From assembly GCF_900129635.1 (NCBI RefSeq), contig NZ_FSRB01000001.1:2147501-2211500 (forward strand): a stretch of 64,000 bases of DNA, given 5' to 3'. Made by a program: the position numbers and the translations under genes. The notes beneath the pieces are model-generated. The model worked only from the letters and a program-made list of their open reading frames with translations. It searched no databases and had not been told where the DNA came from. The stretch's first letter is position 1; every line of letters starts with the position of its first letter. This stretch comes from Singulisphaera sp. GP187. Its GTDB lineage: Bacteria > Planctomycetota > Planctomycetia > Isosphaerales > Isosphaeraceae. Positions 1 through 8,091 of the stretch are shown here, piece by piece.

Positions 1-600
1 CTCGTCGACGTGCGTGCCTGGGATTGCGACTACCTCGCCTGCTCGGCATACAAGTTCTATGGGCCGCACGTGGGGGTGCTATTTGGCAAGCACGAGCTTC
101 TCCAGTCGCTCGATCTTCCCAAGCTTGAACCAGCCCCCAACTCCTCACCTGAGCGGCTCGAAACCGGCACACAGAATCATGAGGGGATCGCCGGTGCGGC
201 CGCGGCGGTCGACTTTCTGGCTTCTCTGGCCGACGGACCAACCCGGCGTGCCCGGCTCCAGACCGTTTTTGATGCCTTGCATGAAGCGGGGTCGGACCTG
301 ATCGGCGAGCTCTGGCGCGACTTGTCCGCCATCCCTGGGATCCGGCTCTTCGGTCCCGGGCCGGCGGTCGCGCGAACCCCGACGATTTCGTTCGCCGTTC
401 CGGGTGTTCCGGCTCGCGAAGTTTGCCGGCAACTTGCGGGCAAAGGCCTGTTCGCGTCACACGGAAACTTTTATGCGCAAACCGTTGTCGAGCGGCTTGG
501 CCAGTCGCGCGACGGACTCGTGCGGATTGGATGCGCTTGCTACACGGAACCGCGGGAGATCCAGCGGCTTATCGTCGCGGTTCGCGAGCTTTGCGGTTAA
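1..600 (+). CDS. Cysteine desulfurase-like aminotransferase, class V (3' part)
   Basis: This is the C-terminal 199 residues of a PLP-dependent class V aminotransferase; the frame is open from base 1, so the gene begins before the window. The segment SAYKFYGPHVG carries the lysine expected to form the Schiff base with PLP. After it come the ERLETGTQNHE segment and a C-terminal small domain (FASHGNFYAQTVVERLG) of the kind found in the cysteine-desulfurase-like subgroup. That subgroup resembles SufS/NifS, but the sulfur-acceptor cysteine cannot be judged from this fragment. The stop is TAA at 598-600. The fold is clear; the substrate is not. Confidence 0.85.
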   Translation, partial: LVDVRAWDCDYLACSAYKFYGPHVGVLFGKHELLQSLDLPKLEPAPNSSPERLETGTQNHEGIAGAAAAVDFLASLADGPTRRARLQTVFDALHEAGSDLIGELWRDLSAIPGIRLFGPGPAVARTPTISFAVPGVPAREVCRQLAGKGLFASHGNFYAQTVVERLGQSRDGLVRIGCACYTEPREIQRLIVAVRELCG

Positions 601-812
601 TTCTCGGTGGCGGGTCCGAACGAAATCGTCGGCACGACGGCGAGAAAAATCCAGGATAATCTCCGGGAAACCGTAAAATCGAGGTTTACAGGGGTGGTGA
701 TGTTGAGTATCTTCCGGCCCGCTCGACCGCATCTTTGAGGACCACGACGGTACCACTGAGAAGCTGACGTTACTACTTTAGGATCGCGCCATTCAACTTC
801 AGGAGGATGACA

Positions 813-1442
813 ATGCGGATGGTACGCAGATGGAGCGGTGTTTCGAAGCTTGTGCTTGCCTTGAGCGTTGCGTTTTTGGCGGGTGGAAACGTTTCAGCGA
901 GTACCCTGGTCACCTACAGCACCAGCGGAACCGTTGAGTCAAGTGGTGTGACGGGTTCGGGCGTCATTTCGTTCAAAAGCCTCACGAACGCGTCGTTCGA
1001 CTCGCCGTCCTTCTTCAGCCTTGGCGACTTCCAGGTCGCGGCACTCCCGGCGGGGGAGTCGACCGTCTACAAGAATACGCCGTTCAGCATCACGCTGATC
1101 GCCAACGAGGTGGATGGTGGCGTGCCTGTTCCCAATGGCACCCCGATCGTCATCAGTGGCGTGCTCGACGGTACCGTCACCGGCGGGAAACAGTCGACGG
1201 TTCGGGCTCTGTTTAATCCGATCGGCGAGGTCCCCTTCATGACCGGCGCCTTTGCGAATGTGCTCACCCTTCCCGTCACGGATATCTACCTCGTCCCCTC
1301 GACGACGAATGAAGGTGTGACGACGGCCGAGGCCCACCTTCGCACCAGCCCCGTGCCGGAACCCACGACGATCGCCCTGTTCCTGACGACCCTCGCGGGC
1401 CTGGGACTCCGTCACCGCTTCCGGACCACTTCCCCGGTCTGA
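813..1442 (+). CDS. PEP-CTERM sorting-domain protein
   Basis: A 209-residue exported protein. It has an N-terminal signal peptide (basic start, then a hydrophobic stretch ending near GGNVSAS), a beta-rich body without a recognised domain, and a C-terminal sorting tag made of VPEPTTIALFL, a hydrophobic helix and a basic end (RHRFR). Such tags are cut by an exosortase, and the protein would be released to the surface. No exosortase gene lies in the window. The start was chosen at 813: AGGAGG at 801-806 abuts the earlier in-frame ATG at 807 but sits 6 bases before the ATG at 813. The gene stands alone. Confidence 0.85.
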   Translation: MRMVRRWSGVSKLVLALSVAFLAGGNVSASTLVTYSTSGTVESSGVTGSGVISFKSLTNASFDSPSFFSLGDFQVAALPAGESTVYKNTPFSITLIANEVDGGVPVPNGTPIVISGVLDGTVTGGKQSTVRALFNPIGEVPFMTGAFANVLTLPVTDIYLVPSTTNEGVTTAEAHLRTSPVPEPTTIALFLTTLAGLGLRHRFRTTSPV

Positions 1443-2108
1443 TTGACTCGACTGAGGCCTTGATATCCACTGAGATTCGTCATCTACCCGACCTAGAGTC
1501 GCTTCCCCCCCAAGCGTCTCTCTGGCCGGGTAGTCGCTGATCCGGTCCGCGGATGCTCGTGGATCGGCAGTGTTTGTTTCGAGGCTGCAAAATCTGTACA
1601 TTTGCCTTCTTCAGCCTCAAAAGCGACTCTTGCGGGACAGGGAAGCACGCTCGATTCGGCCACGACTCGGGATTCGCCCGCGACTGGGACTGACGACACC
1701 ACGCCTCACTTCACCGAAGTACTTCGGTGCGGACGGGACAAACGAGACTGGATCGCAAAGCAAAGTCGATCGAGATCTGGAGCTGGTTCGAGATGACAGG
1801 AAAAGTGAAAAAGAACCCTCCGGTGCGCATCCGGAGGGGGGTCGCTAGCGAGCGTTGTCTCGATTGCGTTCGGTCAAGCGCCCGACCGAGGCGTCATTGA
1901 GGCGCGTCAAAAGATGTATCGAAGACGAAGATCTGACTCGGGATCCCGAGTGATCGGCCGCATGCGATCGACCTGAATCGGCCCACTCTCGTGACCGCTC
2001 CCAGGTCGACGGGGACGATACTTAACCTGCCCGGGAGCGTCAATCCGGATCCTCGAAATCCACGATGACAGTGACCGGTCATCGGCGAGATTCCTGAGTT
2101 CATCGGGA
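1443..2108. other. Intergenic region, no gene supported
   Basis: About 670 bases between the PEP-CTERM gene and a minus-strand hypothetical gene. Short open frames here lack ribosome sites and recognisable protein. The only clear structure is the hairpin at 1816-1838. Confidence 0.6.
1816..1838 (-). terminator. Hairpin, probable intrinsic terminator (minus strand)
   Basis: CCCTCCGG and CCGGAGGG form a perfect 8-bp stem around TGCGCAT. On the minus strand the stem is followed by TTCTTTTTC, so it could end the transcript of the gene at 2109-2432, which stops 270 bases upstream. Confidence 0.5.
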
Positions 2109-2432
2109 TCAAACGTCCGAGGGTTCCTCGTCCGACTTGTGATACCCCAAATCTTGAAGGACGGCCAACACCTCACTCCAGGTCGGATAGAGGCGACCAC
2201 TGTCCTTCTTGTACTGCTGCATCGCCAGCGTCAACTCGATCTCGGCGGTGGTCGGAATTCGAGGGCAGACCACGGCATCCACCGGACGCGTCTCGCCGTA
2301 GGTGGCCTGAGCGGGCGCGGCGAGCCTGTCGGCCCGCCGCGTCGCGGCATTCGTCCAGGCTTCGACGACCGGCAACTCATTCAGGTCGAACCGATCTTCC
2401 GGCAGCGGCGAGGAAGAGTGATTGCGTGCCAT
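2109..2432 (-). CDS. Hypothetical protein, 107 aa
   Basis: A short, mostly polar protein beginning MARNHSSSPLPEDRFDLNEL and containing YGETRPVDAVVCPRIPTTAE and a helical end (LTLAMQQYKKDSGRLYPTWSEVLAVLQDLGY). It has no signal peptide or membrane segment. The open frame extends 50 codons upstream, but the residues there look non-coding (GIPRTSPRGLG), so the ATG at 2432 is preferred; its ribosome site is weak. The C-terminal wording 'YPTWSEVLAVLQDLGY' reads like a conserved planctomycete protein, but no function can be assigned. Confidence 0.6.
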   Translation of the reverse strand: MARNHSSSPLPEDRFDLNELPVVEAWTNAATRRADRLAAPAQATYGETRPVDAVVCPRIPTTAEIELTLAMQQYKKDSGRLYPTWSEVLAVLQDLGYHKSDEEPSDV

Positions 2433-2929
2433 GGGAAAAGTTCCGTCGAGAGGCAAGACCGAGAAGTCGACCCTGCCCAGGCCTCTTGGACTCGTCCGCG
2501 GAATCCCTCCGTCACAATCACCATTCCTTGGAAGAAGCCAGCAGCCAATCCAATGGTAGAGTAATGCAGTCGCGGTGGGCAAGAAGCCACCAAAAAAGCC
2601 ACGCTAATTCTGTTTCATCAAACCAGCGCTTCCCGATTCCCATCGGTGGAACCGATGAACCGAATCGGCACGCGTCCCGCCACGATCCCAGACAGACTCA
2701 GGCTGAGGCCACCTTTTAGTTCCTTGCCACGGCGCACCCGACTCAACCCAAGTGGGAACTAAGCTAGGATTGACAAAGGTTGATCGTCCCCCTTAGCATG
2801 AGTCAGGTACAACGTACCGTTGGTTGCGCATTTCTCTGGTTCGCACAACATTTCTCGGTGTTTTCGATCGACCATTGACGCGATTGCCGATCTCAAACAA
2901 TCCGGCGCGCTCGAGGGGGTTGACCAGCC
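2433..2929. other. Intergenic region with a candidate promoter
   Basis: About 500 bases between divergent genes. No protein is supported. It holds the candidate promoter at 2770-2798 that would serve the gene at 2930. Confidence 0.5.
2770..2798 (+). promoter_or_regulatory. Candidate sigma-70-type promoter
   Basis: TTGACA at 2770-2775, a 17-base spacer, then TTAGCA at 2793-2798. The -35 is perfect but the -10 matches poorly. It lies about 130 bases before the GTG at 2930. Confidence 0.3.
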
Positions 2930-4072
2930 GTGGCGAGTTCAACGAGCACGAAAAAACGGCAAAGTCTCAGTGCGATCGAAGAGGGTGTGGGCCGATCGCC
3001 CGCGGCCAAGCCGCAGCTATTGAATCAACTGCCCGGGTCGCTGTTCAATTCGCCCGGGTTCATCATGGGCCTGATTGCGTTCGAGTTTCTTTACGGCCTT
3101 TTTCTCTTCGCCGTGATGTCGACGAACAAGCGGCATCGCGCGGAGGCCCGAGCCGCCGCCGAACTTTATGCAAACGTCGGGCCTGTTGAACCCCCCCTGG
3201 CGCCCAAGATCGAAACCGAAGCTAAGCCCACGCCAGTGACGGAACCGGCCGGGAAAACCGAGGGGACGCCCGCTTCGACTCCCGAGATTGCGAAGGTTGA
3301 ACCCGAGGCGTCGATCCCCTCGAAACTCGCCAGCCAAACCGTCACCCCCAGTGAACCCGCCCCAAAAACCAGTACAAACGCGCCTCGCAAACGCGGTAAC
3401 GAGCCGAAAGCGGTCGCGTTGGCGACTCCGGAGCCGACGCCCACCAAAGTCGAAGCCGTTGAGAAGAGTCCCCTCGCTCTTTTCCCGTCACTGGGCCCCC
3501 TGATCGACCCGTTGCAGGATTCGCTGCTCAAGAAGAGCGACGAGACATTGACGATCCAGGTTGCCGCGGGTGCTCATATTTTTGATGCCACCCGCGACAT
3601 CGTGGACGCACCCCGAGCCCTGGCCGAGGTGGAGGGAGACTTTACCGCCGAAGTGAAGGTCCTCGGTGATTTTCAGCCCGGGACCGTTCCACTCAAAGGT
3701 CTCTTCTTTACGTTCCAGGGAGCGGGACTCCTGCTCTGGCAGGACAAGGATAACTACGTTCGGTTCGAGCGTGCGTCCGCCTATACGGGCGAGCGGCTTC
3801 AATGGTTGTACTTGGAAAGCTGCAAGGACGGGAAGCTCACGAAACCGAAGAAGCCGATGAATGTTCGCGACGGCGCAGTCACGCTTCGCCTCGAGCGGCG
3901 CAGCAATGTGATCAACTACACCTACTCGCTCGATGGTAAGACGTTTCTCAAGGTTGACCACATTGCCACCAGCCTCCCGCGCAAGCTGAGCGTCGGAATT
4001 GCGGCGAACAACGCCTCGCCTCGTGCGTTCGCCGCCCGGTTCGCCGATTTCGTGCTCACACCGGCCTTCTAA
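2930..4072 (+). CDS. Membrane-anchored protein with DUF1349-like lectin-fold domain
   Basis: A 380-residue protein starting with GTG; GAGGGGG about 10 bases upstream supports this start. Residues about 1-40 are cytoplasmic, followed by one membrane helix (about 43-64, PGFIMGLIAFEFLYGLFLF). A Pro/Glu/Ala/Thr-rich linker of about 110 residues leads to a C-terminal beta-sandwich (about 200-380) that resembles DUF1349, the concanavalin-A-like fold: FTAEVKVLGDF, LLLWQDKDNYVRFERA, YSLDGKTFLKV. It is probably a cell-envelope protein with its beta domain outside the membrane. The ligand is unknown. It converges with the Anbu gene across a hairpin. Confidence 0.75.
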   Translation: MASSTSTKKRQSLSAIEEGVGRSPAAKPQLLNQLPGSLFNSPGFIMGLIAFEFLYGLFLFAVMSTNKRHRAEARAAAELYANVGPVEPPLAPKIETEAKPTPVTEPAGKTEGTPASTPEIAKVEPEASIPSKLASQTVTPSEPAPKTSTNAPRKRGNEPKAVALATPEPTPTKVEAVEKSPLALFPSLGPLIDPLQDSLLKKSDETLTIQVAAGAHIFDATRDIVDAPRALAEVEGDFTAEVKVLGDFQPGTVPLKGLFFTFQGAGLLLWQDKDNYVRFERASAYTGERLQWLYLESCKDGKLTKPKKPMNVRDGAVTLRLERRSNVINYTYSLDGKTFLKVDHIATSLPRKLSVGIAANNASPRAFAARFADFVLTPAF

Positions 4073-4078
4073 ATCAAC

Positions 4079-4105
4079 CTGGCCGTCGGGGCATCCGACG
4101 GCCAG
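4079..4105. terminator. Hairpin between convergent genes
   Basis: A perfect 11-bp stem (CTGGCCGTCGG / CCGACGGCCAG) with loop GGCAT lies between the stop of the DUF1349-like gene and the stop of the Anbu gene. There is no strong T-run, but position and symmetry suit a shared bidirectional terminator. Confidence 0.55.
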
Positions 4106-4122
4106 TGCTCGGCGCTTCCTTG

Positions 4123-4866
4123 TCAGTCGGGGGTCTCCTCCGCTCCGAATCGGACGGGAGGGAGTTCCTGAACGGCCTTGCGCAGGGCCTGTTCCCAATG
4201 CGCATTGATCGCGAGCAGGTCGGGGTCTTTGTCCATGAACCGGCGCTGACGGCGAATCTCAAGTTCGTTGTGCGTGTACACCAAAAGGTCGATGGGCGGG
4301 CCGACGGTGACGTTGGATCGCATTGTCGAGTCGAGCGAGATCAAGGCATAGCGCGCCGCGTCCTCAAGGGTCGTGCGATCATAGCGCACACCACGATCGA
4401 GAATGGGACGGCCGTATTTGCATTCGCCGATCTGAAGGAAGGGCGAGTCCTCGGTCGCCTGAAGCGGGTTGCCCTGTGGGTAGATCAAGTAGAGGTCGTG
4501 CGGTTGGCCGCGAATCTGGCCCGCCAGCAGGATGTGCACATTGAATTTGTAAGCGTCCTGCTCGAGCGCCTGGCGATCCATGGCCGAGACCCTGCGCACC
4601 TGGTCGCCGACGATCCGTGCCGCGTCGTAGAGCGAACCCGCAGTCGCCAGACCCGTCCCCTGGTCGAAGTCACGCCGCAGCAAAGTCAGCACGGACTGCG
4701 AGCAAGAGAGACTGCCGCTAGTCAGGAGCACGAAGACCCGCTCCCCCGGGTCGACGAACGTGTGCATTTTGCGACAAATGTTGACCTGGTCGTAGCTGGC
4801 GTTTGAGCGCGAGTCGGAAGCCATTACCAACCCTTCACGCGTCTTGATCCCCACGCAATACGTCAT
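4123..4866 (-). CDS. Anbu, proteasome-like N-terminal-threonine peptidase
   Basis: A 247-residue Ntn-hydrolase of the Anbu (ancestral beta subunit) type. It begins MTYCVGIKTREGLVMASDSR, so removal of Met exposes the threonine that acts as nucleophile in proteasome beta subunits. The open frame runs 11 codons further upstream, but the ATG at 4866 is the one that places Thr at position 2. SDSRSNASYDQVN and TSGSLSCSQ are typical of the family. Anbu genes are commonly found beside permuted ATP-grasp, alpha-E and transglutaminase genes, and the same set lies at 5.0-9.6 kb here. The substrate is not established. Confidence 0.88.
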   Translation of the reverse strand: MTYCVGIKTREGLVMASDSRSNASYDQVNICRKMHTFVDPGERVFVLLTSGSLSCSQSVLTLLRRDFDQGTGLATAGSLYDAARIVGDQVRRVSAMDRQALEQDAYKFNVHILLAGQIRGQPHDLYLIYPQGNPLQATEDSPFLQIGECKYGRPILDRGVRYDRTTLEDAARYALISLDSTMRSNVTVGPPIDLLVYTHNELEIRRQRRFMDKDPDLLAINAHWEQALRKAVQELPPVRFGAEETPD

Positions 4867-5086
4867 CACGGTGTCCCTTGAGCCGGTCCAGCGCTCCAAA
4901 CTTCTTGTGCGCTCTCATTGATCTTGATCAGGTGATAGCACGAGCAGGGACGCTCATTCAAGCCACCTTTTGTCGATGGGTCGAAATCCCCGACGTGGAC
5001 CATTGACTCGGAGAATGTTGACCTTTAAGCTTCAAATTGATGATCTCACCTTTCGCCAGGGTGACGCACTGAGGCGAACAAGAGAC

Positions 5087-5959
5087 ATGCTCATACGGAT
5101 AGGCTACGAGCTGGTCTTTCAACTTCCTGCGGCGTGTCCGATGATCCTGATGCTGGGACTTCGGCCGGAACGCGCCACCTCGATCCGGCGGGCCGCCGGC
5201 ATGACGATGGATCCCGTGGTGCCGATCGAGTCGTTCACCGACGGCTTCGGGAATCTCGGGAGTCGAATCGTCGCTCCACCGGGGCGGTTGGTCCTCGGAG
5301 ATGACCTGATCGTGGAGGATGACGGTTCCCCCGATCGAGTCGCCCCGAATGCGCGCCAACTTCCGGTGGAAGCGTTGCCGGCGGAGGTGCTGGTCTACCT
5401 CCTGGGGAGCCGCTATTGCGAGGTGGACCGGCTCCTGGACACCGCCTGGAAACTGTTTGCTTCGACGCCGGCGGGTTGGGGACGAGTTCAGGCGATTTGC
5501 GACTGGGTCCATCATCACGTTCAGTTCGGCTATTCCTATGCCCGCCCGACCAAAACGGCGTACGACGTTTATGTGGAGCGAACCGGAGTTTGTCGGGATT
5601 TCACCCACCTCGCCCTGACCTTCTGTCGCTGCATGAATATTCCGGCTCGATATGCCACCGGCTACCTTGGCGACATCGGGATCCCGGCTCAGCCTTGCCC
5701 GATGGATTTCAGCGGCTGGTTTGAGGCTTATCTCGATGGTCAGTGGTACACGTTCGATGCGCGTCACAATATCCCCAGGATTGGCCGAGTCGTCATGGCG
5801 CGGGGACGAGACGCCGTGGACGTCGCGCTAACGACTTCGTTCGGCGCAAATACGCTCGAGTCCTTCACCGTCTGGACCGACGAGGTGAAGGAACCCGAGC
5901 TCTCGCCCCCTGCCCAAGCATTGATCCGCGCGGCGGCCGACAGGATCGTCAGGATCTGA
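5087..5959 (+). CDS. Transglutaminase-like protein (non-canonical active site)
   Basis: A 290-residue protein with a transglutaminase-like cysteine-peptidase core. The likely nucleophile is in ERTGVCRDFTHLA (about residue 165). The position where canonical enzymes have His-Ala-Trp reads FSGW, followed by WYTFDARHNIPRIG; the histidine must come from elsewhere (perhaps DARH) or the chemistry differs. The N-terminal beta domain (LIRIGYELVFQLP) is typical of this bacterial subfamily. The ATG at 5087 is chosen because homology-like sequence begins there and GAGG lies upstream; the frame is open to 4970. It is transcribed away from Anbu, from a 220-base shared gap, and ends 21 bases from the stop of the second transglutaminase. 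Confidence 0.85.
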   Translation: MLIRIGYELVFQLPAACPMILMLGLRPERATSIRRAAGMTMDPVVPIESFTDGFGNLGSRIVAPPGRLVLGDDLIVEDDGSPDRVAPNARQLPVEALPAEVLVYLLGSRYCEVDRLLDTAWKLFASTPAGWGRVQAICDWVHHHVQFGYSYARPTKTAYDVYVERTGVCRDFTHLALTFCRCMNIPARYATGYLGDIGIPAQPCPMDFSGWFEAYLDGQWYTFDARHNIPRIGRVVMARGRDAVDVALTTSFGANTLESFTVWTDEVKEPELSPPAQALIRAAADRIVRI

Positions 5960-5980
5960 GAGTCGGCCGCAGCTGCGCGG

Positions 5981-7030
5981 TCACTGTTGCTGTTGCTGCT
6001 GCTCCCCTTGTTGCTGGTGCAGACCCGCGCGAGGGCTCCGCTGGTTGGGATAAGCGCTCCGCGAAGAACGCCGGGGCGCGACTCCGACCATCCCCTGCCG
6101 CTGAGACTGGGAGTGGGAGTGGGAGTGGGAGTGGGAGTTGGCGAATCCCCCGGTCATCCGCGGCCGCGGGGGCGACCACTCGTTCCATTCCATCGTGGCC
6201 TGCTCCACGGGGTCAACCGTGACGGAGACCCCCATCGTCTCTTGCGATCGCCCTTTCCAGAGTCCTCGGTTGGGGGGCACGTCGGAGTAGTCACGACCGA
6301 CGGCAGTGACCACGTGGTCATTCTCAACGATACAAGAATGGGTCGGATCGACGTCGATCCAGCCCACTTGGAGGTTGCCCCAGACCTGACACCAGGCATG
6401 GGTGGCGATCTCCCCCGGGTGGTTCACGTAACCACTGACGTACCGCGCCGGGAGATGAATGCCCCGACAGGCCGCCAGGAACAGGTGCGCGAAATCCTGG
6501 CAGACGCCGCTACCCAGTTCCAGCGCCTCACTGACCGGCGTCCGCGCCGACGTGACCCGCTTCTCGTACTTCAAACGGGCGGCCACAGCGTTGAATAGCA
6601 CGTAAACCACGTCCAGCAGCGTACCGCTGGGGACTTCCAGCGTAGAGACGAACGCGGCCAACGCGGGGCTGCGTTCGACGAGCGGGCTGTCCTGGAGGTA
6701 TTCAAAAGCCTCGATTGCCACGGAAGTGGCCGCCGGGGCCGGCCAGGAAACTCCCGCCAATCGCTCGAGCCCGGAGCGCCGGTGGGTGCGCACGTAGGTC
6801 GTCGCCTGAGTCACCAGCTCGCGGTACGGGCTCGTGATATTGAACAGGTCGACCCGGTTGCCGAACCCATCGCGGTACGAGGTGACGGGCGTCTGGGGAC
6901 TGATCTTTAAATGATACCCCATCGCGGTCTGGTCGTCGTTCGACGGCGGAGCCATGCGGAGCTCGAAGACCGTTTCCGAGACGGGGTTGGAATAGGTCAG
7001 CTTCGTCTCATGGTTGATTCGTAGCAGCAT
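5981..7030 (-). CDS. Transglutaminase family protein with His/Ser and poly-Gln tail
   Basis: A 349-residue protein. It has an N-terminal bacterial transglutaminase beta domain (MLLRINHETKLTYSNPVSE), then a core with a complete triad signature: GVCQDFAHLF (Cys), ATHAWCQVW (His) and GWIDVDPTH (Asp). The last 60 or so residues are low complexity: an alternating His-Ser run encoded by five GGGAGT hexamers at 6109-6138, then a glutamine-rich end. It is the last gene of the ATP-grasp/alpha-E unit, 94 bases after the alpha-E stop. The ATG at 7030 fits the family's start; an open extension upstream reads as non-coding. Confidence 0.88.
   Translation of the reverse strand: MLLRINHETKLTYSNPVSETVFELRMAPPSNDDQTAMGYHLKISPQTPVTSYRDGFGNRVDLFNITSPYRELVTQATTYVRTHRRSGLERLAGVSWPAPAATSVAIEAFEYLQDSPLVERSPALAAFVSTLEVPSGTLLDVVYVLFNAVAARLKYEKRVTSARTPVSEALELGSGVCQDFAHLFLAACRGIHLPARYVSGYVNHPGEIATHAWCQVWGNLQVGWIDVDPTHSCIVENDHVVTAVGRDYSDVPPNRGLWKGRSQETMGVSVTVDPVEQATMEWNEWSPPRPRMTGGFANSHSHSHSHSQSQRQGMVGVAPRRSSRSAYPNQRSPRAGLHQQQGEQQQQQQ
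5984..6138. repeat. Simple repeats in the 3' end of the transglutaminase gene
   Basis: Five exact copies of GGGAGT occupy 6109-6138 and encode His-Ser pairs on the minus strand. CTG/TTG triplets at 5984-6007 encode the glutamine-rich end. Both are slippage-prone. Confidence 0.8.
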
Positions 7031-7124
7031 CGCGCGATTCCTCGGCCCCAGGGAAACGATGAACGCCAAAGGGGCAATCTGCCCCGAGTTCGTGGCAATC
7101 AAGCGCAGGCGACGCGACTCGAGC

Positions 7125-8090
7125 TCAAGAGAAGAAGTAAGCCTGGTGGATCTCTTCGCCGATTCGGTCGCAAGAATCTTGGACGTCGGTCAGGAACAGG
7201 GAAAGGCCTTCGCCAATGATTTCTTCCACGTCCATGTAGCGGAGTTCACTGTCCAGCCGGCCCAACTGACGCTCGGCCTCGCTGCCGTACTCTTCACCGT
7301 CGCCCCCTGCAATCTCGCGGAGCGACTCGCAACAGCGCGCGACGCAGAACCGCATGGCGCGAGGAAAGTCGGAATTGAGGACCAGGTAGCGAACCACGCG
7401 TTCGGGGTCGATCCGGTCGTGGTGCTCCCGAAGGTAGGCTTCGTAGGCCGAGCAGCTCCGCAAGAGGCTCGACCAATGAACTAGCCTGAGTCCGCGCTCC
7501 TCGACCAGCCCCGGTTCGCGCAGCCCGAACAGCTTGACGTTCAGGATCCGGCTCACCTGATTCACCCGCTCGAGATACCGTCCCAGTTGGAGAAAGTGGA
7601 AAACTTCGGTTCGCGGCAGAGTGGCGTCGACCAGGCCGTCGAAGAGGATGCAGGCCCGTTTGATCGTGTCGTAAAACCGGGGCGGACTGGCGTCGAATCG
7701 CTTCCGAGCCCGAGAACTGCCGAGGTAGAGGTAAAGCATGTTGACCTGGCTCCAGGCCTCGCCGCTGAGCGTCTCTTGAGACCCGCGCGCATTCTCCCGG
7801 GCCCGGCCCAGCATCGAGATGATGGAGTGGCTGTTCTGCCGGTCGAAGGTCAAGAACCGAAGCACATCGTCCCGGTCTCGCTCCTCAGTTCCGTGCGACT
7901 TCTCGAACGCCTCGCGGCAGGCCAGAATCGTCAGGACACTTTCGATCGGCCCGGGTCCATCGACGGCTCCATTCAGTCCGGTCGCGTCGAGTTCCAGGTG
8001 GAATCCGACGTCAAGGAGTCGCGAAACATTCTCGGCACGCTCGACGTAACGGCTGATCCAATAGAGGTTTTCGGCCACCCGGCTCAGCAT
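7125..8090 (-). CDS. Alpha-E domain protein (DUF403)
   Basis: A 321-residue, mainly helical protein that begins MLSRVAENLYWISRYVERAE, the signature opening of the alpha-E family. The family is found with circularly permuted ATP-grasp enzymes and transglutaminases, probably in peptide synthesis or modification, but its own activity is unproven. The start at 8090 is fixed by CTCCTT at 8100-8105 (AAGGAG on the coding strand, 9 bases before ATG) and by its position one base after the stop of the ATP-grasp gene, which implies translational coupling. Confidence 0.9.
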   Translation of the reverse strand: MLSRVAENLYWISRYVERAENVSRLLDVGFHLELDATGLNGAVDGPGPIESVLTILACREAFEKSHGTEERDRDDVLRFLTFDRQNSHSIISMLGRARENARGSQETLSGEAWSQVNMLYLYLGSSRARKRFDASPPRFYDTIKRACILFDGLVDATLPRTEVFHFLQLGRYLERVNQVSRILNVKLFGLREPGLVEERGLRLVHWSSLLRSCSAYEAYLREHHDRIDPERVVRYLVLNSDFPRAMRFCVARCCESLREIAGGDGEEYGSEAERQLGRLDSELRYMDVEEIIGEGLSLFLTDVQDSCDRIGEEIHQAYFFS

Positions 8091-8091
8091 C

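Noticed and set aside
3488..4198. Long minus-strand open frame opposite the DUF1349-like gene
   Set aside because: It is Arg/Gly-rich, lacks a ribosome site and lies antisense to a clearly coding gene; a shadow of high-GC codon use.
5984..6138. Short repeats considered as a CRISPR array
   Set aside because: The units are 3-6 bases, contiguous, without spacers, and lie inside a coding frame.
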